Positions 54,943 through 64,000 of a stretch of DNA of 64,000 nucleotides are shown piece by piece. The position numbers and the translations under genes were made by a program. The notes under the pieces are model-generated. The model was not told where the DNA came from and searched no databases. It saw only the letters and a program-made list of their open reading frames with translations. The DNA is from Vitrella brassicaformis (taxonomy: Eukaryota; Sar; Vitrellaceae), in the NCBI GenBank assembly GCA_001179505.1, contig CDMY01001036.1:1-64000 (forward strand). The letters run 5' to 3'. The stretch's first letter is position 1; each line of letters opens with the position of its first letter.

Positions 54943-55418
54943 CACCGTGGCAAAGCTGAGCCTAGCGGCGGCAGTCAGACAGATCCTGGGTCCTTCCCGT
55001 TCCTTTTTTCTCGGAGAAGCCTTCGCGACCGCTGTGCGTGGTGGAGTAGTGAGGTCTGCGGCCTTGGTGCGTCCTCCGTACAACTTAACCCTACAAACCC
55101 TAGCGATTCGAAATCTTGCAGCTGAGCTCGCAGGTGAATGAATGAACAGGAGAGGACGTGTGTGTGACCACGATCTCAAAACAGCACAGCAGCGCTCCTC
55201 CGTGCTGGCTGGCGTCGTAGGCTGGCGTTTGGAAGGGCGTTGTGCTGTGCTACCACTGCCCAGTGCTGTCCTTGCACTGCTGCTTCTGCCTTCGGCCTAT
55301 TCGACCCTGGATTCACGACTGACTTAGTGCCAGCACTCGGCCTCTTCCAAGGCGAGACTGAGTGGCGGTGACTGGCGGTGACTGTCGGTGAGCTCTTGAT
55401 TTGATTTTTTACCGAAGG
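54943..55418. promoter_or_regulatory. Divergent upstream region with telo-box-like motif
   Basis: Contains AACCCTACAAACCCTAG at about 55086-55102, two telomeric-type units in a plant telo-box arrangement, between the reductase gene (minus) and the EGF-like gene (plus). A short plus-strand frame at 55142-55327 ends in a hydrophobic stretch (LPSAVLALLLLPSAYS) that could be an unrecognised signal-peptide exon, but I could not splice it. Confidence 0.5.
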
Positions 55419-56746
55419 ATGGCCTCGACAGCGCCTCTTCCGCCTGGCTATGCCGCACTGACATGCCAAAACAACTGCTCGTGAGCGATGAAGCATCCGC
55501 ACCGCCTTATTCTGACCAGTGCACTCGTCTCTGTCCATGTGTGTGTGTGTGTGTGTGTGTGCTTTGTGCAGCGGGAGGGGCGTGTGCACGATACAAGGGC
55601 TGTGTCACTGCGACAATCTGTGGGCAGGGTGAGCAATGACCAGCAGAGAGAGAGAGAGAGAGAGCGGGAGGACTGCAGGGGCTGATATGACATTTGGGAA
55701 AATGAATCATGCGTGCAGTCTTGGGTGCGAGACGAGGCTGGAGGACAAAGGGGTGCAGCTCGAGGACGGTGGGATGTCTGCCGGCACATACGGCGGGCTG
55801 CTCTTCCTCGTGTGCTTCGTCTCTCTGCTGCTGCTGGCGATCGCACTCATGCCTCCCAAGTGGAGAGATGTCAGTAGTGACTGACTGACATACTCAAGAC
55901 AGCTTCCTATCTGATCATATGCGACTGTGTGTGCTGTCTTTGCCTCCCTTTAGGCGCTGTGGGGCTACCTGTTGCAGCCCTGCAAAGCCACTGCTACGAT
56001 GACTGACCTTCGAGCTCGAGTAGCTATGATTTGTGTCTACCTACCATCTCTCTCGTCTCTCTCTCTCTCTTGCGCATCTGCAGGTCCCAGTGGCGCAGAC
56101 TGAAGAGGAGCCGTCGCCGGTCGTCGTGGAAGAGAGCATCCCCGCGGTGCCGTCGACCTTCACGCCAGGCGAGCCCAAGGGCGAGCCAGCCGCCCCGCGA
56201 TTGAGAACACGGCCACAGGTGTGCAAACAAACCACACACTCAGCCAGAAACAGGCACTCCCATCCATCTCGACGGGTCCACCATCCATCTGCACTGCAGG
56301 AGGAAGGAGCCTCCCATGAGGTCGCAGAGGAGGGCACACCGATCAGTCCGGGCCGCGTGACCGCCCCTGAAACTACATGGGCGCCTGGACCTCCCCCACC
56401 TGGCCCCCCGACGCTGCTCATGTCTCCACGCCACCGAGCAGCGCCAGCACCGATGATGATCGGCCAGCCAGCCACCCCCGGAGATCTTCCTGAAGAGGCC
56501 ATCCATCCAGAGGGAGCTGACACAGAGGTCATCATCAAAGAGGAGACAGAAGGAGAAGAAGACCAAGAGGGGGTAGACGAGTCTGAGAGTGCTGATGCGG
56601 ACGAGCAGCCGGGCGACGAAGGCGGCACGCGGCTGTTCTCCTCCCCCCCCGCTCTGTCCGCGTCGATGTCTCGCAACTATTATGTGGGGGGTGAGGTGCG
56701 GATTGGGGTCGAGGAGGAGGCAGACGAGGGAGGGCAACGGCCATGA
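55419..56746 (+). CDS. Single-pass membrane protein with EGF-like motif
   Basis: Exons 55419-55480, 55572-55628, 55671-55869, 55954-56019, 56084-56218 and 56300-56746 close in phase to 321 aa. The third acceptor is GCGGGAG|GACTGC, because the nearer GACTGCAG breaks the frame. Near the N-terminus C-x3-CSGRGVC-x5-C-x-C (CQNNCSGRGVCTIQGLCHC) matches the EGF/tenascin-type core. One transmembrane helix follows, GGLLFLVCFVSLLLLAIALM. The last ~200 residues are a disordered, Pro/Glu-rich cytosolic tail with acidic runs (EETEGEEDQEGVDESESA). No signal peptide is visible before the EGF motif, so a 5' exon may be missing. Likely a small surface or endomembrane protein; partner unknown. Confidence 0.68.
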
Positions 56747-57000
56747 CGAATCATACGTGTGGGCAGACATATAGACAGACATACAGACAGACAGAATGTA
56801 GACGGAGGGGTGGGTGAGGCCGTGAGGCCACTCGCTCTATGCCATGCGTGAACCGCCCGCAGTCGCCGAAACCTCGATGAGGGACTCAAGAAGCAGAAAG
56901 AAGCGCACGAAGTGCCAATGGTACAACTGAAGGGCCGGTCACATCATGGAAACTCTCTCATCGGCTGGTCATTCACCTTTCCTCTCCTCTGTCTCCCTAA

Positions 57001-58831
57001 TCACTTCTTCTTGCTCTTGGCTCCCGCCCTCCTGGTGCCCTTCCTGTCTTTTCTTTCGTCTCCAAGCTCACTGATGCCATCCACCTGGCCGGCGGGCTCC
57101 GCTTCTGCACCGCAGGCGCTCTGCTCGGCGGGCTGTGTCTCGCTTCCCTTCCTCTCTGGCGCGGTGTCTTGCTGCTGTTCTTCTTGTCCTGGCCATTTAC
57201 TCTTCTTGAGGGCGTCCAGGGCCGAGTGTGATTTGGATGGGCGCAGCTCTTGATCGGGAATGCCCTTGTCTGCCTTAATCTTCAGCTCCTTCCTCATCAA
57301 CTCAGTTCTTCCCTTGAAGCTTGGAATTGGGAAGGGGAATCCTGGAAACAAACAAGCACAATACACGTACGGGTGTCACTGTCTGTGTTTGTTTAGGTAC
57401 CCAGGCCGCTTCGACCGCCTCGGTGTGCGTCCTGCAATGCGCCTCTCAGACCGCGGTAGCCCATCGTGACACACTTCAGCTCGGCTGTCGCCCGCCAGCA
57501 GGTCTTTTCGGTGTAGTTGAGGAGGGTCATGATCCATGGGTCGGCAATCCAGGCGTCAATGAGCCTCTCGAGCTGTGGGTGGAGACGCTTGACGTCCACC
57601 ACCCACTTGAGCATAGCAAATGCAAACTCAGCGTCGTCATTCCGCCGCTGAGACAGAGACATAAATAAATGCGTCATGCGGACTTCCATGTGTGTTCCCC
57701 CACCCCAGGGCCCCGCAGCAGGTACCTACCTGATTGGTTTCCAGCAGCAGGTCAGTCACTGCATACAGGTCGTTCCTCGAGCCCCCACTCGGCAGCCGGA
57801 GCCTCTCCAGCAGCTGCACGGCTTCCCGCCACTCCGCCAGAAATGCGCGGTCGCGGTTGCAACGAGCCATGAAGCCGCTAAGTTTCTTGCAAAAGGCCTC
57901 CTCGACGCTGTGGCCTTCCGTGTTGATAATCAAGGGGTCCTCGGCCTTGGTGACGACGTAAACAGGGCCAAATGACGGGGAGAGCTTCTCCGAGGGATCG
58001 GTGAGAAGTTTCCCCTGTGTGAGGTTGAATATTCGCTGTGTTCTGAACGAGATGTTGTGGCGCTGCTCCAGCAGCGGCCGGAGGATCCAGACCGACATCT
58101 GGTTGCAGCAGTGGACTCTGATCGTGTCCTTGCCCTTCGTGTTGCTGACGTTGTGCACGACCTGCGAGAGCGAATGTAATGTTGCAGAACACTCACATAT
58201 GATGGTATGGTGCACATACTTACATACCTGATGAAAAGAGCCTTCCGTATTCCGCAGCGCATAGACCAGCGCCACTCTCGCCTCATAGAGGTCCATCAGG
58301 GCCGCCTCGTGCAGCGCTTCCACGAATGTCAGGTTGTCGTCGGCCGATCGGTTGATGAGCCCCAGAAGGGTCCTCATGAGCTCTTTCTTGCCGTCTCCCT
58401 GAGGGCACCGCGATTTTGGCTGGTCGCCAAGCTGCACCGCTCTTTCCCACAGCACCGAGACGGCCCCTTCCTTATCAATCCACGCCTTGTAAAACCGCGC
58501 GAAGGCGAGGTAGCCCTTGAGCTCCGTCAAAGGGCCGCCGGCGTTGTCTGCGAACACACACAGATGAATGAATGCACTGATTGACAATGAGTGCACCGGT
58601 GTCTTCTCCCCTCCCTCGTGACACTCACCCCACAGCCGCATGTAGAATGGGTTGCGATGCAGCTGATGATCAAAGAGCAGCCATGCAATCGCACGTATCA
58701 GCTTGCGTGTGTGCCTCGCATCACGTTTCATGCGGTGCGGTGCGTACCTCTCTCACGCTCTCGTATTGAGCGCCGTCCGCCTCCGTCTGAATCATTCCTT
58801 TCCTGAAACTCCTGACCTCCTCTCTGTTCAT
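57001..58831 (-). CDS. Hypothetical protein with Lys-rich C-terminal tail
   Basis: Minus-strand exons join from ATG 58831 (MNREEVRSFRKGMIQTEADG) through a short intron with GTACGC donor near 58747, then exons near 58701-58631, 58549-58228, 58161-57732, 57650-57404 and 57343-57001. Phases close. The body of about 450 residues is mostly helical: AIAWLLFDHQLHRNPFYMRL, YLAFARFYKAWIDKEGAVSV, FVEALHEAALMDLYEARVAL, AEWREAVQLLERLRL and LKWVVDVKRLHPQLERLIDA. The last ~100 residues are charged and disordered and end in GAKSKKK. No family recognised. The helical pairs suggest a repeat scaffold. Confidence is in the exons, not in any function. Confidence 0.65.
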
Positions 58832-59165
58832 CGTCCGCTTCTCCCTTTTGGGCTTTGTGTTGGTTGTGGCCTTCGTGTGGGACTCGTAGATCAGGTGTCT
58901 GGTCGTCCCCCTTTCATTTCAACGCTCCCTTTTGGGCCCCACCGGCTCGCACATGTAGGGCGCTCCCTGAAACCGCTACCCCCTACAAGGAAGAGAAGAG
59001 AATTGGAGGAAGAAGGAAGAGAAGAAAGGAATGGCATGATATTGATGCTCAGCGTTCGCATTTGACGTCATATATTTGGTGGCCTTCAAGCCGAGTAGTT
59101 GGAGCTGAGCCGGCATTCGGACACAGAAGGAGGCTGATAGCTCACGCTACACGACAACAGACCAA
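58832..59165. promoter_or_regulatory. Divergent upstream region
   Basis: 334 bp between the start codons of the minus-strand hypothetical gene and the DHHC gene. AAGAGAAGAGAAT-type purine runs near 58990-59030. No coding frame. Confidence 0.45.
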
Positions 59166-61302
59166 TGGTACGACAGTCAGGGAGTGACGTTTTCCTGCCA
59201 TTCTCTGTCACTGTGTTCGTCTCTGCTTTCGTCTCACTGGTTGTTACAGTTTTCAGCCAACAGGCTGGTATCGACGCTGTCATGGTGTCCGGTGCTGTTC
59301 ATCGTGGCCATTTTTGTCGGAGAAGCCTTCAGCTATCTTTGTAGGCCCACAGAACAGACACTCGCACATAACGCGGAAACACATCCTCTGTCTGTTCTGT
59401 GGTGTGTGGCTGTGTGCGGTGCAGTCATCTTCTGCTACAAGATCTTATGGCTGTACTACGCCAGGGTAAGACGCGCGCACCTGTACCTCCTTGCCTTGGT
59501 TCGTTCATTCAAATGTGCTGGCTGCTGTCTGTGCGTCCGTCCTTTGAAGGAGTGGCAGTCGATAGTGGCCGGCGTCTTCTTCGCCCTTCTGTGGACGCTC
59601 GCTTTCTGGAGCTACATCGCCGCCGCATTCACACGTGTGTACGCACTCACGCAGATATCTATCTGGCAGATGGGTCTCTGTCCGTCTGTCTGTCTGTCTG
59701 TCTGCAGCCCCCGGGTTTCCCCCCGAGGCATGGACGTACTGGGCGCGATTGCGGCAGGAGGAGGCGCAGAAGCCGATGCGGTCGTGGGCACCGGGGCACA
59801 TGGGGTGGTGCCATAAGTGTACAGATGTGCGGCCCGAACGGGCGCACCACTGCTCGGTAGGGAGGGAGGGATAATCACACAGCAGAGGAGAGAGAGTATC
59901 GATATATTGGTTGGCATACAAATGAAGGATATGCATTCATTCATGTGCGTTTGTCGGTCGTGCAGGTGTGTGGTCGGTGTGTTATGCGAATGGACCATCA
60001 CTGTGTGTGAGGGGGGCGGGAAAGAAGAACCACTCATGGAAAAGAGAGGGAGCCCACGGTGTTTGTCGGCCCCGTGTGTGTGTATGATCCGCGTGTAGGT
60101 CCATGGATCGGCAACTGCGTGGGGTTTACCAACCACAAGTAGGTAGCCATGCGTCCGTCACACAGATCTTTTTCATGAATGCAATGCTTTGTGCTGTGTG
60201 TGTGTGTGAGGTTCTTCCTGCTGCTGGGTCTGTGGGGCTCGTTGGTGTGTATATATGTGGTGGCCACCAGCCTGTCGACGTTCCTCGTGGCATTCTCAGA
60301 CATCGGCCTGCTCATCAAAAAAGCGGTAACACGCACACACAGGCAGACAGGCAGACAGGAAGGCGCATGCACACGCGTCTACCGTGTGTGTGTGTGTGTG
60401 TGTCTGCATTCCTCATTGCTGCATCCAGGGTGTTGGGTTGCTGTGGTGGAGTGGCTTCATGCTCGGTGGGCAATCGTGTGACATAGTGCTCTTCTTTCTT
60501 AAGAGCCACACATCAGTTCATGTGTGTGGTGTTGTGTCGCATTGGTCAGCATGCATCTTTGCCGCTGCCTTCGGCATCGCTCTATTCATTGTAAGGCTAT
60601 CGCATCATCGCACCACACACAGACTGATCCATCCAAAGGAGAAGAATCGTCACCATTTCCCTTGGTCGCCTGGCCTGTGTGCAGCTGTTCGTGGGCCATG
60701 TGATCATGGTGCTACAGAACTTTACATCCATCGAAGCGGGCTATCCCGGAAAAGTACACAACAGACACACGCAGAGGCACTGGCCGATTGACTCATCAGC
60801 TGTCTCAACTCAACACCACCTGTCTGTCCTCTTCTTTCTTTCTGCGTTTCAGAATCCCTATAACGTCGGTTGGCGTCAGAACCTCGAGCAGCTGTTCGGC
60901 TCACCTGGTTTTGATTGGCTCGTCCCCATCCGGCCACGACGCCCACTCAGCGACGGCACGTCCTTCCCCACCAACAGCAGATCCCACCCCACATCGCCCA
61001 ACGCCATGCAGATCCATCCACACCCACACCCACACGCCAATGCACACCAAGGTGATGATGAGCGGCCACATGCGGCCGACACGGTCATCCCCATGCCGAC
61101 GAGCGAGGCGTGGTGCGACGGCAGCCTCAGCAGCAGCAAGGGTGACAGGGATGGGTCGCCGCATGCGCGGTTGGGTCCAGGTGTGGATTATGCCGAGAGG
61201 GAGACGGTGGATGGGTCGCCGGTTGGGGCGTCGAGCGAGGAGGGAGGGGTGGGGGTGGAGGGGAGGCGGGAGGTCAACGGGAGGACCATATGCGTGAGAT
61301 AG
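59166..61302 (+). CDS. DHHC-type protein S-palmitoyltransferase
   Basis: Twelve exons from ATG 59166 to TAG 61300-61302 can be joined in phase. DHHC enzymes attach palmitate to cysteines of membrane-associated proteins by an acyl-enzyme on the DHHC cysteine. Visible in order: two N-terminal membrane helices (WCPVLFIVAIFVGEAFSYL and SIVAGVFFALLWTLAFWSYI), then the cysteine-rich domain HMGWCHKCTDVRPERAHHCS, VCGRCVMRMDHHC and PWIGNCVGFTNH. Two further helices follow (FFLLLGLWGSLVCIYVVATS and ACIFAAAFGIALFI), then NFTSIE (TTxE-type) and NPYNVGWRQNLEQLFG (PaCCT-type). The tail is disordered and His/Pro/Ser-rich. The DHHC cysteine codon is itself split by an intron (T|GT). Only the first intron, between FLPFS and FSANR, is uncertain. 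Confidence 0.93.
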
Positions 61303-61474
61303 ATAGCCGCAGTGGCGGCGATGGCGCTGTTTTTGGAGGGAGGCTTCTTGTCTTTGCGCGCGTGTCTGTATGGGTGTAGACATCTGAATATCCACGCATG
61401 GCAGCACTGTTGGTCGGTGAAGTGTAGATGAGATGGGTCTTATCGTCAGTAAATGCCATCCATCCATTTATCCA

Positions 61475-63560
61475 TCAGGTGGCCGATTGCCAGGACTCAT
61501 TCATCTGCTGCTTCTGCACAAACCACTCGCACACCTCCCGGCAGGTCTCCGCCCACCCGGGCTCATTCAGCAGATCTGCACCCGACCCGATATATCAGCA
61601 GCACCAAGCATAGCATACACACATGACATGCCCCACTGGACTGGACATGGTCAATGTGTTGTGTGTGCACTGCACCTACCATGGTATCCGTCAGGTACGA
61701 TGTGGAGGTTTTTGTCTCGGCTGCCGCACGCACCGTAGAGCAGGTGTGACCCCGCTGGCTGGGTGATGCGGTCCGCCTCGCCATGTAGAAACAACACAGG
61801 ACACCGCACATCCTACACAGACAGACAGACACACAGCAGCGTCAGATCGATGCGTGCGTGTTGCGCCTCCATTTGTCTGTGTGGGTGTGTGTGGTGGCGC
61901 ACGCACCTTTGCCACATCGATTGCCGCATCCGACGCCCGGAGGAACTCATAAGTCGTCCTGTCCAAACAAGACGCAGCGGCATGGTCTATGTGCCGACCA
62001 CGATGGGTCCTTTCTTCACCTGAGCGGCACTGGCCCCAGTTCCACCAACGGGTCTTCGATGTACTGCTCCAAGGCGCAGGGAGTGTGGCACAACGTCGAC
62101 AGATCTAAGCACTTGACACCCAACTGAAACACACACACACAAACCACAGAGACACCAACACGGACACACACACGGCTAATCTGAGTTGCCCTCTCCCCAT
62201 CCATCCATCCATCCATCTCACTGAGGGTGCGATTGTGTGCAGCACGGCTGCAAAAGGGCCCAGCAGGGGGTGCATGGGCTTCCGCAGCATCTCCAGCTCA
62301 GCAGGCCCACGAATTAGGGACCCGATCAGCACAGCAGACGAAAATGCTTCCGGCTCCTGCTCAGAACACAAAGCAAATATTTCGACTCTCACGCACGCGC
62401 CAGCATACACACACGTGACATGCCCTAAATCTCACTTTCGCAAGCACATGTATGCCGATGAGTCCGCCCATGGAGTGAGCCAGCAGGTGGAATGGGGGCA
62501 CATTTGCCCGCGGCTGCAGCTTGGCTGCACCGCTGTCACCATCACCAGAGGCCTCGGGAGGGACCACTCCCGGGCACCGGGATACATACCGGCTGCGGAC
62601 TGCACACACGGGAAAGAAGGCAATCGATCTGAAGTGTGTCAGGCGGGACTGCGGTATGTTTACATACCTGTGTGGACGAGCAGCAGTACGTCCTCTACAA
62701 GCCACTCATAGTTCCATAAGAGCCCCCGCCGGCCCCACGCACTGTCGGACTGCCCATGACCCATGTGGTCCTGCCATACAGCCATCCAGCCATCCAGCCA
62801 TGGGCGGACGGACGGACACCAACCAACCATAGGTGAGGTGAATGACAGTGTGTAGACAGACGTGAGTGAGTGCCCCTTGATTGGATTGAGCCCGGTGGTT
62901 TCGGTCTTTCTTTGCCAGCTCGCCCACCCACCAGTGCAAACACGTCGAGTCCCTGCTGCGTGAGAGCCGTAGCAACGTGCTCGTATCGCCCGCAGTGCTC
63001 AGCTACATACACACACAGACATGACACACACGCACACACACACACGCGCAATTAACGATGCAACCCCTGTCTTACTGCCAGCCTGCCAGCCTGCCTCACT
63101 CAGTACCGTATCCATGTATAATGAAGACGACGCCCTTGGCGAACCCATCCGACTCACCCACCACCCCCTGGGCTGGCCAGAACCTCGTGTGCAGCCACAA
63201 TCCCCTGGGTCGGGAGCCAGCCAAAGAAAGAAGCATTCAGTCGTGACAGAAAAGAGGTAGAGGTAGGTGCCCATCACACGTACTCTCTACGCTTCGGTGG
63301 GCCATTTACCTGCTGTTGACGATGAAGTGAGGCAACATCGTTCCCGGCACCGTTTGCCGTGATGACACCTGCCGGTGTTTCCTTCGCTTCCTCCACGCCG
63401 CAAACAGCCTCAGGAGCCGCCACACGCCCACAGATGCGCTGAGTACGATGAGTAGTTTGCGCCATAGCGGCCGCCTCGTCGGATGGATGAGTGCGACTTC
63501 AGATCTCGGACGTCTGGCTGCAGGGAGCGGATGGGTCAGGCCGTGTGATGCTTCTATCAT
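61475..63560 (-). CDS. Alpha/beta hydrolase, monoacylglycerol-lipase-like
   Basis: About ten minus-strand exons join in phase from ATG 63560 to TGA at 61475. The N-terminus has a likely membrane anchor, KLLIVLSASVGVWRLLRLF, flanked by Arg/Lys. The hydrolase core shows VVFIIHGYG and EHCGRYEHVATALTQQGLDV, then DHMGHGQSDSAWG, the nucleophile elbow LLAHSMGG, the acid DVRCPVLFLHGEAD, and the base in VPDGYHDLLNEPG. HGxGEHxxRY, DHxGHGxS and the Ser-Asp-His triad are the marks of the MGLL/lysophospholipase group, which releases fatty acid from monoacylglycerol or lysolipid. An insert of about 30 residues precedes the nucleophile (PPEASGDGDSGAAKLQPRAN). Substrate is inferred from family only. Confidence 0.87.
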
Positions 63561-64000
63561 TGGTTTTGGTCGCTTCCTGCATGGTGAGCTCGCAGCCAAG
63601 CTCGCATTGAAGAGGACCTCCTTTCCACATCTGGCTCAGCTGCTACGGGCGCTGTTGGTGCTTGCTGCAGTCGTTTTATTGAAGACCGCGTCAGCTGCGA
63701 TGGAGCGTCCCGTTCCCCTCCTCTCAGACGGCTCAGTTAGTGCCACAGCTTGACCGAGTGGGTGCTCCCATACTGCCTTGTGTCCTAGAATGCATGGAGC
63801 GAATGACCACCAGACGACATGGCCATGATCTGCATGTATGCGGCCGTCGTTCGCAGCGCATTGCATATCCTCCTCTCTGCTGCATCTGCCCTCTGCGTGC
63901 TGCGTGTTGCGTGTCCGGGTTGCATGTTAGGGTGCCTGTTTCATGTTGGACAGACCGACAGGGGACTTGGCCGTCAGGCCACCTAGGATGCTGCCTGAAA
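63561..64000. other. Right-edge region, possible 5' end of a plus-strand gene
   Basis: Low in simple repeats, as upstream regions here are. A plus-strand frame includes AQLLRALLVLAAVVLLKTAS then AAMERPVPLLSDGS (about 63637-63735). It resembles a signal peptide, but its ATG is unclear (an in-frame ATG at 63448 overlaps the hydrolase exon) and the frame stops at 63753. A gene continuing past the window cannot be judged. Confidence 0.35.

Noticed and set aside
1-64000. tRNA, rRNA or snRNA genes
   Set aside because: No tRNA-like arm pattern or rRNA/snRNA core was recognised by eye. A tRNAscan and Rfam search would be decisive, so absence is not proven.

Overview
The window is nuclear DNA of a GC-rich eukaryote with dense introns, most probably a photosynthetic alveolate of the chromerid type (Vitrella-like). 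This is an inference from gene content and style, not a database match. Nearly every gene is cut by 40-110 nt GT-AG introns. The coding strand of those introns is packed with TGTG and CTGT simple repeats ending in GTGCAG or GTGTAG. A FabG-type reductase carries a signal peptide plus transit-like leader with Phe at the likely cleavage point, as expected for a complex plastid. Plant-like telomeric motifs (AAACCCTA) lie in several upstream regions. I joined exons by hand from reading frame, splice dinucleotides and phase. Where all phases close, the model is strong.

Left third (1-24.5 kb): a DUF2828/vWA gene, cut by the window edge, has an inverted and nearly identical complete partner at 13.5-15.9 kb. 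Between them lie a BTB-TLDc-TLDc gene on the minus strand, weak hypothetical genes and long repeat-rich spacers. Then come a small secreted coiled-coil protein, plastid fabG, a RING-CH membrane E3 ligase whose ATG is 15 nt from the fabG ATG, a small cysteine-rich secreted protein, a large disordered protein (minus strand), and a basic coiled-coil protein overlapping it head to head.

Middle third (24.7-46 kb): an RsmG-type rRNA methyltransferase, two short unknown genes (one with a 300-N assembly gap in its first intron), SEC13 with a Gln/Gly/Met-rich tail, a BTB protein with a Gly-rich tail, a 633-residue unknown with a probable GC-AG intron, a WD40 gene whose 3' half has been copied about 2.3 kb downstream, and a CCCH zinc finger-WD40 protein of the plant zfwd type.

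Right third (46-64 kb): a 953-residue protein whose N-terminal module is repeated in tandem, an LSM11-like Sm-domain protein, a membrane 3-ketoacyl-CoA reductase/17-beta-HSD-like enzyme, an EGF-like single-pass membrane protein, an unknown with a basic tail, a DHHC palmitoyltransferase, and a membrane-anchored monoacylglycerol-lipase-like hydrolase.

No operon logic applies. Genes occur mostly as convergent or divergent neighbours with short shared upstream regions. Three encode lipid enzymes (FabG, ketoacyl-CoA reductase, MAGL-like), two serve trafficking or membrane modification (SEC13, DHHC), and several suit ubiquitin or RNA work (RING-CH, BTB proteins, zfwd, LSM11-like), but nothing shows that they act together. 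I found no rRNA, tRNA, CRISPR array or intact transposon.
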